Under the pieces are notes generated by a model. The model saw only the letters and a program-made list of their open reading frames with translations. It did no database searches and had not been told where the DNA came from. 64,000 nucleotides of DNA from Puffinus mauretanicus. Lineage: Eukaryota; Chordata; Aves; Procellariiformes; Procellariidae. The position numbers and the translations under genes were made by a program. Below, in pieces: positions 1-14,016 of this stretch. Where the stretch lies: contig JAJKFH010000102.1 of NCBI GenBank assembly GCA_023333565.1, forward strand, positions 3,658,001 to 3,722,000, written 5' to 3'. Positions within the stretch are counted from its first letter, which is position 1. The number at the start of each line of letters is the position of its first letter.

Positions 1-3000
1 ATTAAGTGAAACAGATATGATCTTGAATCTTTCTTTAGATCTCAAAATCTTCTGCTCCTCCACAAGCTTCTTGCCAGGTTAGGGAACTAGCAATGGGGAG
101 AGAGTCTGGGATAATAGCACCTTGTATCTGCTAGTGGTGTAAAGAGGAAAATTTTGAGGAGCTCAGATGTGTCGGTGTGAGGCACAGAGCCTCATCTTAG
201 GGAATGAAATTGTTATGTGCTCATAAAGATCACTCTGAATTGCAAAGCTATCCAGGATTATAAAGATGTAGCTCTTTCATTTTATTTTTGCTTCTGTGCG
301 CCTTGGTAACAATTGGTGTGGTGTGATTTTTTGATTTCACACTTGCTAATTGCTATATGTTTCAGGAACACGTGACAGTTTTGTTTCACAGCAAGAGCCC
401 TGATTGTGAATAACTCCTCATTGCTGCTGTGCGCTTTCAAATCTATTCTAGGTTAGTTGAAAAAGTCACACATTATGACAGTATGAAGCATTCGGAAAGA
501 AGCCTGTTTTTATAACAGAGGTGAAGACGAGTTACACCGAGGCAGTGTGTTTTGAGAGAATAATAGATCTCCCAAATCTGTATTCATCTGCACATATTAC
601 TTTGTACATAATGGGACTTTCATCTGGTTCAAGGAATACAGGACAAATTATTTCACAAGGATGGTATGTCCTTGTACTGTTTTTCCAGTGAATTGGACAC
701 AAATAGTTCTTCCATTACCATCACTCATGCATGCCTTTTTTCCCCCTTTCAAGTAGAGACAAACAGGAAAAAAAACCCCAACATTTCTCCAGCTTCTGTT
801 TTTACTGTGGCCGATACTAAGACATTCCTGCTCTTTGGAGCATGGTCTCTAGTGTGGGTCTAGTCTTTTCTGTTTATGCAGACTTTCTGCACTTGTGTGC
901 ATCTTTATAAGGACATCGATGTCCTTCTCTTGCTGTCTTTTTGGTATGCAAAGTGTGAGAACTGAATGAAGAGCTTATAGGGCTAATAAGATGAGAAAGA
1001 AGAATACCGTCAAATGGATTATAGTTTATTCATAAACATGCAAATACTTAATGCAAGTATGAATGTTCACTCTTTCACGCACATACTAAGAGATGTATTT
1101 GCAGCAGCAGGGATAAGCAGAGCATGGCCAATTTGGTTACCATAGATAAATACAACTTTGCTTATAGGCTGAGCTGTGGTAACTGATTGTGTTTATGATC
1201 CAAATCTTTTTTTGGTAATTTAAACCAATGATTGTGCTTGAAGTGAACTCAGAGTATGCACCTAGTCTGTTACTGCCGGTGTTTCATTAAGCCGTGGAGA
1301 AGCTGTTGCTTGCAAATGACATCTGGTGCTGTTAGAGGTAGGGAGCTCACAGTGCTGTTGGGTGACGGGTTCCTCCTCTGAAGAAAACACGATGACAACA
1401 CTGAGCCATAACTTTATTCTGTGTGCTCTCAGCATTCTTGGTATCACTTGAGAAATCATCACAAGAACATGCCTGGAGCGGCAATACTTAATATAATCTA
1501 TTGTAATTTAGTCATACACCACCCCCCCCCATCCAAACACCAAACCTTCTCCCTTCTCTGCTGCTTTAAATTTCTAAAGGCTGGTTGGAAACAGCTTTGT
1601 CAGGAGCATACTTCTGTCCATTGACTCTCCTGGCACCTGAGTTAGGTGGCAAAAATTACATCAGGAATAAACCTGAGCGGAGAAATAAAAATGTAGCCTG
1701 ATGTTGATAGTAAAGGGGTTTTATTGCTGTATGGGCACACTGGAGTGGAAGTGGAGGAAAAACTGAAAGATATCAATAAGGACCTGATGCAGAATAAGTC
1801 AAGAATTTATTTAAAAATTTAAAAAGCTATAAATAACTAACAGAAGCCACTCGTTTGGCTTGGTTACCAAACAGCTTCCATTGCCATGGGGGTTCACATT
1901 TACAAAATAGATCTTAGTGACTTTTCATGGTCACATATGTGGAAAAAGAAGAACTTGAATTTTGGTATTCCAAAGTACAGGCAGGTCTGCTCACAGGAGG
2001 ATTGTGAAAAATGTTTTGGTTCAGTCAAAGAGTTGGGCAAGAGCTTAGGCAATATATTTATTGCTTGAATTTTGAGTGCAGAATTTGATGAGATAAGAGA
2101 GATTTGTATATTTGCATTGCAGTTATTGAGAAACAACCATACTGAGATTGGCAAATGGCAGCCAGCTAACTAGACTAAAATATTTCTTGCCTGGATTAAT
2201 GCAAAATAACCAGCGCTTATGTATGGAAGCACCACTTGCTGTGAATTAAAGAAAAGGTGAAAAAATCCATGTCATCATCTCCATTCTTACCTTTCACTGG
2301 TGACAAAAATACTTCATAAAATGGAAGAAGCAAACAACAACATAAACCAATACATGGTGAACTCATATCTAGAAGTTAACTAGGAAAGAAAATCATTATC
2401 ACTTTTAAACTGTGCATATTTTTATGTGTCAGAATGATAATATTATATATTGCATTGTCTAGTGACCTGAAAGCTTTTTATATTACCAATGAGTTAATGC
2501 CTATGAAACAAAGCTCAGTAAATATTTACTATGGGGTATGTCTGGGAAAGGTCATGTTGACTCTTTTAAGGTCATGCTGTTTTTGAAATTATCCTTTTCA
2601 GAAGAGACAGTAACGGATTAACATCCTGAGTTAAGATGAGGAAACAGTGTTCTAAAATTATATATTTTTGTTTTACAGTCAATTCTGCTTTAGGGAACAG
2701 ACTTGCCATTGACGATTTCCACACACCCTTTTCTCAGCTGACTTTCATCTCTCAGTATATTAAGCCTTCTCTTGCCTGGCTAGCCATTGTCATGCCTGGG
2801 GAAAAGCTCTGTCAAGTATTAAAAGAGAAATGTATAAAAGAAAGCTAATGGCTAACGTTTAATTCTATAAATTCTGCATTCAAAGGCTTTATAACTGCCA
2901 AACCAGCTAGAAATTTAATCTGTATGCTCTCCATACTATTACTGCTGAGCTACCTCAGCCTAAGATACTAGGCTGATGAATGTATTTATAAAGGTTTGTC

Positions 3001-6000
3001 TGCATCCCTGTTGGCCACTGAATAACTGCCAAGTGTAAAAACCACGTGACAGCAGCAAGGAATAATGATTTGTATGAAGAGAATACCAAACCTGCGGAAC
3101 AGGGTTCTCAACATCACCTAATGAACCAAGATTTTTATTATCCTTTGAATGACTTTTTAGCAACCTCACTTCATAAAAGACACAAAACAAATTAGAAGGA
3201 AGTTTCAGAGGTTTATTGTTCTTTGGTGACTCAGAAAGAAAGACCTTGATCTCCTGATTGATTCCTATACGCAGGGCCAGCCTTTGTCACATAGGCAGAG
3301 GATTTATGAATGTGCTTACATCTTTCGCTGACTAGGACCTTTTGTATGCTTAAAGTTATATGCCTTGCTCAGTCATGGCCATCACGTACTTTTATACTGC
3401 TGAAAAAGAGACTAGGTAAACAAAATTTAAACCTTATAGTATCAATTTAGACAAAAAAGATTAGGAGCCATAATACATAAAAATGGCAATACAAGTCTGA
3501 GTTGCAGCTGCCATCATACAATACACAGCTGACGTTTCTGGTCTCATCTGATTCTTGATGTTTAAAAGGAAGGTGCACAGAGAGAGAAAAGCATCTGCAG
3601 AAGGCAGTTTGTTTAATCTTAGGTGGATAAATCAAATTCTTCACATCCGTCTCTCCCTACAGGGTACAGGGGGAGCCTAGATGATGAGATTTGACTGTAT
3701 GGCCAATTTTTAGTTTGATAAAACGAAGCCAAATGAATCCCACGCCAAGTACAGAAGTTTCAGCATAAAAGTTCTGACTAACTTCATGTCATTAAGGCCT
3801 CCTCACTTTGAAGGTAACAGGTTATTCTGTATTTTAGTTCTACACACAGAGGTGTGCAGAATATTTAAGCAGGTTCTTGTGATAGCACACAAGTGGATCC
3901 CAATGAAGGATAAATGTGGTGGCTGTATATCAGAGTAGAAGTAGGAGGAATTATTATTTTCCTGATCTGGTAAACACAGTTGCAGAAGATTCTGCTTTCC
4001 AAGTTGAAGCCATTAAGCTGCTAGGAGAGGACGTTGTAGCAGAATTTTATCTTTCACGAAAGCCATATAACACTCAGTAACCTAGACTGTCATCCCTCCG
4101 ATAGGTAACAGCAGTCATTCTTCCCTGGCCAGTCTCTTCCTCTGGGCAGGTGGGGTGGCACATGTTACACCTGAAAGGACTTTACCCCACAGCTGAGGAT
4201 CCTGACTCCATTTCCTAAGCTTTTTGTATTCGCTCCTCTCATTCACTTCCTTCAAGTCAACCTGTGGCAGCTGTACTAAAAACTAAACTTTTGCTACACT
4301 ATGACCAAATAAATCCTGCTGGAGTTATCCCTGCAGGGGAAGGTGGCAGTGACAAGCTCTGAGTTTTTGCAGCATTAGAGAGTTTGGTAGTGTTCATGAC
4401 TACTGAGGAGCACGCTGCCAACAGTAACGTGATGGAGAACTCTTCTGTGGGTAGGAATTTATCAAATCAGTACAAATGGCTGGGCTGAGCTGAGCCTAAA
4501 GCCACACTAGAAATGAATTGAAAATCAGGCTGTAGCAACAACTGAAATGTTCTGTGTGGATTTGCAATTGATCCTGTGCTGTACAGAGAATTACGGAGCT
4601 CATCTCTTGCTAGTAATTGAGGAAATGGCACTGGCTGCTTGCCTCTCTTTGAGCACAGGTTGGGAAAAAGCAAAAAAAAACCACTAAGCAAAACAACTAA
4701 CCCCCAAAAACCAGCACAGCAAATACTTTAGCAAGAAAAATAAACCATTCAACTGTAGGAACTATGTATAAATAACATGAGAAAATCTTAGCAGGTTATC
4801 TGGTCAGCTCTTGCCAATTTAGAGAACACATGAGCACAACAGGGTAATCAAAAGTTCCACTTGGATCTGAAGACAAAATAAGCCTGTGCTTGAACCTGAC
4901 TAAGCAATCTTTCAGGGGATAGCCATAGCCACACTATGGTTATTGTTTTGGGCAGAAAGGTAGTGAGTATTTTAGAGCACAGAATAGGAAGGCTGGTGAT
5001 CTGGATTTAGACTTTTTTTTCCCTGACCATGCTGTGGCTCCTGTGACCTTTGAAGAAAGGGTTGGTGGGTGTTTGGGGCTTTTTTTCTGGGAAGGTTGAG
5101 GGGCAGAGAGTGATAGAAAAATGAGTGGCAATAAGGCAGACCACTTGTTTAAGGCTAACTCCAGACCAAACTGAAGTCAGCAGCTTAGATGGGGACAAAA
5201 CGTACCCCTCATCTGCTTCTGGATTTTTCATGTCAGAAAAACTGATCTGAAACAGAAAATTATTATTTTTTTCTATTAATGGCTACTTATTTCAAATTTC
5301 CAAACCTCTGTAGTAGCATCAGAACATATTTGAAAAAATAGAGGTTTTTGAAAATACTTAAGAGCATTTGGGTGCCTAATTCCCATTAAAATCACTTGGA
5401 GTTATAGAACAAGGAGTTAGGCTCCTGGAATAGCCCCTATCTATAAGTTTATTCATTGGGGTCTATTCTGTTCTCTTATTATAGATTAACATGGGGGGGG
5501 AACAGAAAGTCTTGTTCTCTTCCACCATTTCCCACTAAGTTGCTTTGTGATTTCAAATGAATTGGATAACCACCAATGGTCTCCAGTTTCTCAGATAAAC
5601 GAAAACTCTAACTTCCTCCCAGCTGTGCTCTTTGTAAATAATGCAAATAGCAAAGCATTACATGCTGTCTTTAAGAACTAGTTCACTTGTGCACATATGA
5701 AGGCTATATATACACCCTATCAATTCAAAATGAAGGCATTTTCACTTTTGTAGTAGCCATAAGGCCCAACTCTACCCCTCCGTCATACTCTCTGCCAGAG
5801 CACGTAAGACGAAGTTCAGCTGACACCAGTCCAGTTCCTCTCAGCTGCACAGCAGTGATGGAGCATGTCACGGTGACAGTTTTCTCATGGTGCAACATCA
5901 GTCTTCACGTTCTGTTGAACACCAGGAATTTTCTGTATGACTTTCTAATGTCACCTTTCAGCATCAGTAGCTGTTCAGAAGCTGTTTCAGCATCAGAAGC

Positions 6001-9000
6001 TTGTATTACAGACTTCCATTATTTGCACAGGTGAATCCACAATTTTGGAGCAGCAGCACTCAACAGCATGAATGAATTTGTCCTTCATCAACCAGAAAAC
6101 ACGTCTCCTCCAGTATTCCTTCTCATCTCCCATAGGGCACTCTGAAATATAAGACACCTCAAAGATCGTTTGACACCATGGAAAGAGACATTTCTTTCTA
6201 ATAATCCAAGTTCTTAAAAATCTACATTAATTTCTCACTCACTCTGCCTTCTCCTTCAGCATTTTCCTGGTGTGATCTGTTCCATCTTCTTTCCTCTATA
6301 ATGGAGAGGGAACTGAAGTATAGTTGGATGTGTTTTGACCTGTAGTCACTGTGCTGTGAAAGCACTTACTCTCAGTTGATGGAGAGTATGTACATTCTTA
6401 GGATAATGTATATGTGGAGCATACTGTTCAATTAACTCCTTTTCCTAGAAAGTAATCTTTCTCTTCTTTTCCCCCTAACTTCTCCTTTTTGGAATTTAAC
6501 AGAGGAGCCACCTAACATGAACTTGTCTTCCCACCTGGCCTATGTACAACTCTGATCATATTACATTTGTTCAGGTAGAAATTTGCTTTGACTGTTCTCC
6601 CAAAGACAGAACAAGTATTGATTGGAGAAGATCACTACAAGGGCCAGTTTGACAGAGTTAAGGGAATTGACGAGGCAATGTAATATGTCCCTTTTTTTGT
6701 TTTCTCTTATTCACATACAGGCTCAAGTGGGAAGATGCATATTAATTAAAGCACATGGTTCATCTGGCATTTGTATGTGTTTGGTTACATCCACAAGGGA
6801 TGGCTAAACTTTAATTGCTGAGGCTCCAGAAAGGTCTGAGTGGATAGATGAAAGTGTTAGTGGTTGGGGAAGGGGACCAAATTCATATTTGCCTTCTGAA
6901 GAATTATCCTTTTTGACATAATTTTAGTACTAGAGAGAAGCTAAAAATCTAGAGTGGAGAGAAACCAAACTGTATCTGCCCAAGAGTGAATTCCTGTCGT
7001 ATTTGGGGTGTATATGTGCAGTTAGCATCCATAATAGACAGAAATGCCATCTGTGAAGTTCTAAACTATTTTTAAACTTTGTCAACATCAAGGTCTCTGG
7101 ATCACTGTGCTTGGGTTTGCCCTTTTCAATTTGCACTAGAAAGATGCAATAGAAATATATATTTAGCAATAATTTATTAAATATTGGATATGCTAACAAG
7201 GCGATACATAAAAGATACTAGCCTTACTGAATGCAAACATTTCTGTTTCACATATTTAGCATTCTGGCATTTACTTAATGCTATCGTAATAGCTGTTGAT
7301 AGTGTCAAGAAAGATTTTCTTCCAGTGGTTCTAAAGTAGATTATTAACTTTAGAATGGTAGCAAAACGTGATGGACTGTACATACCGTATTGATGTTTGC
7401 TTAAAAAACGCCCTCATATTCTGAATTGGTGCGCAGAGAGGATGAAAAAAAAAACCCTGTCCCTTTAAAACTGTCTCCCAGAACAAAGAAATGTTGAAGC
7501 TCATTTATAAAATATGACTAGCAGATTGTTATTACTGGCTTTTTAAGACTGAGAATAGCAACAGTGCTGAGGACACTATTCATAGAGCAGAATGCCAGAA
7601 TGGTGTGTTAACCTCAATCAAGCATCATAAATTATTGAGAACTGCTGCTTTTGCTATCTTTTCACTTAAAATATTCCTTTTTGCATGGAAAATCTGGAAG
7701 ATAAGGGTTTCCATTTCTCCCATGGAGTATTTCTTCCGAAGAGTATTTATTAAGGGAAGTTCTCTGCACAACCTGTGGAGAAGTGTAGATAAAAACAAAA
7801 GCCCAAGGAATAAACATCCTTATTTTCAAGAAGTCTTTACATTTTTGTTACAAATCTGTAATATTTTTGTTCACACTCTTGAAGACCATTTCAAACAATC
7901 CTTTCCTCTTGCAGTCAACACTTGTCAAGTCTGTGCCTGCTCCAGAATTCACTGGAACATGTGGAAAGCTCAGGACGTACTTTTTTCCCTAAATTCTATA
8001 AGGATGACTTTGCCTTTTTTGTTAAAACTATAGGATCTAATAACGATATCTAACAATTCCAAAGAAGCCTCTGTGTTTTGCAATTTCTACCCCGTCCTTA
8101 TCTATGCTCAGAGAGGATCTTTCTCAGGTCATGGCTATGAGAACTGAGACTGCTTGTATCTTTTTGTGAAACCATATCCGTTTCAGTCATATGAAATGTT
8201 TTTTATTGAGAGCCTTTGAAACAAGAGTAAAGAGACGGGATGTGGAACATAAACAGTGTAAGGTTTGATGTTGCAACATTTAGCAGAAAATACTCTGTGA
8301 AGAGTATGAGCAGGGAGCTGTGAAAATAAGAAAGATCTGATATTGGGCTGAGCCAGATGATGCGGTAATGATGGAAGTAAGGTGTGAACCTGAAAGGTCA
8401 TCTAGAGTAAAGATTTAAGTATTAATTTGTACTTCAAAACATAGCTAAATTGTGTGAAACCAGAGTCTGTTGCCTGCTCTGGATGGTGACTTCACTTTGC
8501 AACAGAAGGGAGTTTTAGAGACCCCTCCTTTTTCCAGCTGTAAAGGATTGGAAGGTGACTGGGATCATCGCAAAACTATGACGTGTCTAGCCTGCACAGA
8601 GAGAGAGAGAAAGAATTTTATAAAATAAATTACTAAAAGAGTTTAAATAGGCCAGAATTTGTCTCTGTTCCCTGCACAGTGACTCACATGAAACAATAAA
8701 TTTCCAACAAATGAATAGTAGATTTATTGGAGATAATATTCCGAATAAATAATTTCTGAATAAAATTAATTGTTCTTCAATATCATTTGTCACCATCAGA
8801 AGAAAAACATACATTAGGAAGCTGGTACAAAAATACTGTGACGTGACTTTTATGCATGTTTTGCAATGCTATTTATTTTCTGAAATTTCTTATGTGCTTT
8901 CTGTGGAGGCACCACTGCAAGACTATAGCAGAGGCCAAGATCCTGAAATCTGGATCCTGGTCCTATCTTTCTTATAAGGCTTGGACTCACTGCACCTGGT

Positions 9001-11632
9001 GACAGAGGACTGCAGGAATTTTGCCAAGCCGGGAGCACGGACCCTTTGGCTGCTCAGTGCACTTTCAAAAGTAATTCAGACTTCAGGTACTCTGTCTAAA
9101 AAGGTCATCCTGGCTCTCAGTCATCCCATTTAAGTACCTAAAATTAAGAAAGATTAATCTTGGTGAGAATGAGTCATCATGTGATTTAGAATGAAGTTAG
9201 CGGTATTGGCCACTGGAACAAAATATATCTTAGTAGAATCACTCACAAAAATAGCTGGTATTTCATCCAAGAGGTCTGGATATAGTGTTCGGTATTGTCT
9301 TGTAATACTTACATTGATGTTATTTTTGACGACCATTACACAGCAGATGATCATAATGGTACTTTTGCCCTAAGTAGTAGATCCTCATAGCTTTAAAATT
9401 TACTCTGCTTTGGGATTTCAAATGCCCACTTTGAAAACTCTGTGATACTTCAGGGTTTACTCTATAGGAGCTGACAGAAGTCAGATTTGTTCAGGGTCTT
9501 AGTTCCACTTGTCTACCATTAGATAACGTGATGCAGTTACCAGTACTTTAATTTTACAGAGCTGATGAGCATCCACAGCTCCTCCTAAAGTCAGCAGAAC
9601 ATGTAACTGTGTGCACTTTTGATAACTGGGTCCTGGCCCAATGTGTTTCAGAGTGAGACGTTCAAAAGTTGAAGTACATAAAATTAGCAGCTGGTTTGCA
9701 ACTTTGATCTCTTCCTCATGTGTAAAACTCATACTGTTTTAGGGGAATAAACTGAGGATATAGACTTCTGAAAAGAGAACTCTGAGCTCTGCTGCACACC
9801 ATTTATTTTCCTATTACTCTTTAAATATTGTTTATTTGACATGTTGTATATCTCCTTGCCTCCCCCTCCTTTTTATTTTAATTGGACCTGGTTATTGGCT
9901 GGAAATTCCACTAGCATGACTCATCCCTGCTCTGGAAATGACTGTGAACAGGCATCACATTGTGGGATTTACTTCCAACCCCCCTTTTTTTTTCCTAAGT
10001 GCTTTAGCGTGGCACGAGCTTGTAATAATAAACTAGGAAGGAAGTTGGAGCTAATCATTTGGTTCTGAATGCACAAGCCCTGCCAAATTTCCCCACAGGC
10101 ATGAAACAGCCGCTCAAGCTGTGACACCAGCAAATTAAATCCTGGAGGTAGCTGACCAGAAGTAATGAAATGTGTATTTACCATACTGATGCTGTCAGTC
10201 CTAAGACACACTGGCTTTACAATCTAGTTAAGTGGGGCATGTTTGTCACTTCCAGTGGTGCTTAGAAAAAATACTCAGGTTTGTCCCTAGCCTTCTTCCC
10301 AAAATCCCGGTCCTGGCTGGTAACCCTCACCTCATACAACATGAAAAACAGGATGCCCCGAATGGTCTGTTCTTTTAAAACATTGCCAAAGTGATCCATA
10401 CCCAAAGGAGATAAGTGATCTCATTTTATGACATGTTAATTGCCAAGACTTTTTTTTCATCCCTTATCTGCCACTGCATTCTATAAACCAAACCTTAGAG
10501 CTGAAATGAAAGGATAAAAATTATTTCAGGATCCAATGGATAATAAACAACAGATGCCTCCCACAAACCATCTGTCCCGTGCACGCAGCAGTTCAAAAGC
10601 CTGGGCATGTACAGGTGTGTGGAAGGGGGCCACATAATCACTGAAAGGGAGGGATGCATTATGCAGGTGGGCGCAGGCATGGGATGGATAAGCCACACCG
10701 CTACTGAAGAGTTGTCACTCAAAAAATGCCTGTGCATCATGGCAGCAGTGGTTCAAAAGCATCTGGACACAGGCACATGAAGGAGGCAGGCTGTCATTTC
10801 ACAATCCCCACATGCTTAGGAGATAAAGGACTCAAAAAAAGTTATTTTCCCCGGTCAGCTGCGGTCATAGGTAAAGATGGCATATATCTGTGAGGTTTCT
10901 ATGTATTTAGCTAGCAGAGGCATGTTATGCTAATTGTGTGAGAACTATTGAAGAAGGTTAGTGTGTCATTCACTGACTGGTACTTGCTGTGAATTCAAGA
11001 AAACATTGCGAAGGGAAAAATAAAAGTAGGGTCTTCAACATGGTTAATGCAATACCCATGAAAGAATCAAAGAATAAAATCACACCCGATATGAGCGGTC
11101 TGAAAGCATCTAATTATATCCTAGGAATGTCTATAACTCTGCAATTATATGCTTAATTTCCAGCTGTACTTGATTAACATCACAAACGATGTTATAATAC
11201 CACTAAACACAAGGAACTTGCTTTGAACTGTTTGTTGGCACGTATAAATTTGTTGGGCTCTCTTGCCTGTCTCTTCATAGCAAGGTAGGCATGTTGAGTT
11301 AGTACCACGCAGTTCAGTGGCGAAGCTGAGGGAAGGCTAGAGTAATTGTAGAGATAACATCGTTCTCTTCCCTCTAGTGAAGCATTCAAACGCACCTCTA
11401 TGGAAGGTCAAAACTCACTGACTTCTATGGGATTATACATACACTTCAAGCTTAATATGTAGAAATAACCTTGCTGAATCAGGTCTGTTTTTCCTTGCTT
11501 GGCCTTGGAAGATAACCATGCTTTCTGTGATACAATAGGGCACATGCTTCTGGAAAGCCAGTGTACGGGTGCCTTCCTTCTCCTGTCTTCCCACATCAGG
11601 AAAGCTGAAGTAGGAATCATTCCACATTTTCT

Positions 11633-11859
11633 TAGCGTGGGGAGAATGGAGAGGAAGAAGTATAGGAGAACCTCCACTTGGTTTTGACCAGATCTAAACA
11701 TAAGGGAAGTGGTTGAATCACCATCCCTGGAAATATTTAAAAGAGGTGTAGATGAGGCGCTTAGGGACATGGTTTAGTGGGCGTGGTGGTGTTGGGCTGA
11801 TGGTTGGACTCGATGATCTTAGAGGTCTTTTCCAACCTTAATGATTCTATGATTCTATA
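11633..11859 (+). mobile_element. CR1 LINE 3' fragment, diverged
   Basis: The core at 11703-11859 is close to the 31.7-kb copy: GGGAAGTGGTTGAATCACC, CATCCCTGGAAATATTTAAA, TTGGACTCGATGATCTTAGA and the terminal TGATTCTATGATTCTATA. Upstream of 11703 similarity becomes patchy (TAGGAGAA and scattered matches), so the left edge at 11633 is uncertain and may include indels. This copy is 5'-truncated and has no useful coding capacity. Confidence 0.85.
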
Positions 11860-12431
11860 ATCCCCAGTTAAAAGTTTGAATCTGTGTGCATCCAAATGCT
11901 GGATCAGGATTTAAGGCAAAATACAAACACTTGAAATGTGGTATTTTGATCTACTCAAGGGTAAGCTTGTTGAATTCAGCTGAGGCTAAGGAAAACACAT
12001 GGAAGCTTTTGCATAATTGTAGTCTTACACGATAAACCTTTTGGAGCAATTGCTCTGCCATCTGTGAAAGATTACCCAGAATTCCACACCAAAGTATTCA
12101 TCCATTGGTAACTTTGGCTTATATAATTTTAGCAACTTAAAAGCCATTTTTTAAAAGACTAATCAAAGCAAACCTCAAATCAGCAGCTGAAGTTGCATTG
12201 CCTCTATTTTTGATCTCAGGCTTGAAGCTGTCTAGACTGGTTATCCTATTTGGGCTGGACGACTTACACACTTGTTACCTATACAGTTGTTACTTTGTTC
12301 TCATGTTGGGTCAGATGAGTGGGTTTGCTTCGGTCCTTTCTTCTCAAGCCTATAGTTTTGCCTATAGGGTGATATGACCTCAGGTACACTTAAGCCGAAT
12401 GATAAAAGCATAAATATATGTAAAGGCAAAC

Positions 12432-12467
12432 TACTGTTATTTAAAATCTTACTGTTATTTAAAATCC
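12432..12467 (+). repeat. 18-bp tandem duplication
   Basis: TACTGTTATTTAAAATCT is followed directly by the same unit with one change at the last base (T to C). Confidence 0.9.
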
Positions 12468-13742
12468 TAGAACTATTGAATTATTTGTCCTTGCGTTTTT
12501 TTGGGGGGTTTTTTGAATGACAGGAGTTGACAATACCGTATGTGTGAATTCCAAATAGGGAGCCTGGCTCCTGCAGCATAAATTGAAAAAAGATTATTCT
12601 CATGGAAGAATCCCCACTAAACAAAACTACAAGAAGACAGGAGGTAGCCAAGTTGCTAGAATTACTCTCTGAAGGAGGGGTCTAGCTCTTTGGTACAGGA
12701 ACAACTTGATTGAATGAGTAAGTTGCAAACTAGCCATGGTTGCCCACCCTGCCCTCCAAATAGAGCTCTCAGCCTGTGAAATATGAAGGAGAAAAAGATA
12801 CCATGGAGTGGGGAATTGAAAATATCAGATATTACAGTTTTCACTGGGGTAAAAAAATTCTAAGCAGCAGCATGGCCTAATAAACAAAAAGACAACTCTT
12901 GATTAAAGCTTGAACTTTTCCTTCTCATTAATTACCATGAATCTGTTTTGGAATTCCTGTAGAGAACAAGTGCTTCTTGCTGACAGCTGGTTTGCAATTA
13001 ATAAAAAGGAAAGTGTTTTCAGCTGGCAATGACTTAACATGCTCATGATATATGAAAACAAGTAAAATTGCTCCTTTCTCCCTACTACTAATAAAAGAAA
13101 TATTGAAAATGAAATGTTGTAGTTTAGGAAATAAAAAGTGGCAGCCAAAGCCGTGGACATAACACTGAGAGCTTATCACCTGGTACTTTCTGGAATGGAC
13201 ATATTTGGAAAAGCTTAGTCAGTGCCAAAAATTATTCTTCAGTTACAGGCTTTCAGAATATATTGCATTGAAGAATATGTGATCCTGTTTCTGCAAGATA
13301 AAAGAGTCTTGATTTAATCATCTTTGTTTTTGGAATTTAACTGACTTACTCTTTGTGGCTTTATTGGAAATCCTCTTGCCCCTGATACCCTTTTTAATCT
13401 CATCCTTCTTCTGCTCTACTCCACCTTCTGTCAGGAAAGAATGGCGGAAGGCTTTGTTCCTCAGGATGTAAGGGATGGAGTAGCCAGAGCATCAGAAAGC
13501 ACACGGCAGGAACCAGCCTCCGCTGCAGAGAGGCTGGCCTGATAATCAGATGCCTGTGGACTTTGGCTGACTGTGAACTGTATTCTGAAAAAATTTCTAG
13601 GGTTTGATGTTAATTGTCTTGCAGAATATTAAATGTAACTTTATCACAAATATAACATGAATATCCTATGAATACCACGGGAAATGTGTAAAAGTGAAAT
13701 AATAGATTTTACTTCAGCAAAGTCTTTATTCTTGTCTTGTAG

Positions 13743-14016
13743 AATGCAGAACCTTTCCAGGTTACTGTCCGAGAAGACAATTGTATCATTGTCTCCCTGG
13801 AAGCATCTGATGTGGTGAGCTCATCCTCTGTATATGTTGTGAAGATAGCTGGAGAATCCAAGAACTACTTTTTCCAGTTCGAAGAATTCAATAGCACTTT
13901 ACCTGCCCCTGTGGTTTTTAATGCCAAATACCATGGCCTATATTACATAGTAACTCTGTTGGTAGTGAACTCAAATATGGTTTCCAAGTCAGCAAGATCA
14001 ATCACTGTGTTAACCA
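13743..14016 (+). CDS. PTPRO: PTPRO exon 2: mature N-terminus and first FN3 domain
   Basis: The exon follows a pyrimidine-rich acceptor ending TTGTCTTGTAG and ends ACCA|GTAAGT (phase 1). It encodes residues 1-91 of the visible protein, starting NAEPFQVTV. The segment [20 protein letters not shown] and the run [15 protein letters not shown] match the PTPRO N-terminus, where the signal peptide on exon 1 ends close to this point. There is an N-glycosylation sequon at NST. The next codon is completed by exon 3 as Lys. The start assumes the AG at 13741-13742; a second AG at 13747-13748 is less likely because it would drop the conserved Asn-Ala. Numbering as exon 2 is inference. Confidence 0.95.

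Larger units (their letters stand above)
1..13742 (+). other. PTPRO: PTPRO intron 1 (3' part)
   Basis: No signal-peptide exon, CpG-rich promoter or other gene was recognised in this AT-rich stretch, so it is read as the 3' portion of a long first intron. Contents seen: a C9 run at 1522-1530, a G8 run at 5493-5500, a CR1 fragment near 11633-11859, and an 18-bp tandem duplication at 12432-12467. Open frames here, for example 7605-8033, have no recognisable domain and look like chance. Confidence 0.8.

Noticed and set aside
7605..8033. 142-codon open frame in intron 1
   Set aside because: Low-complexity composition rich in Phe, Leu and Lys from AT-rich DNA, with no family resemblance.
1..13742. 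Exon 1 with the signal peptide
   Set aside because: No Leu-rich signal sequence joining into NAEPFQVTV and no CpG-rich promoter was found; it is presumed upstream of the window.
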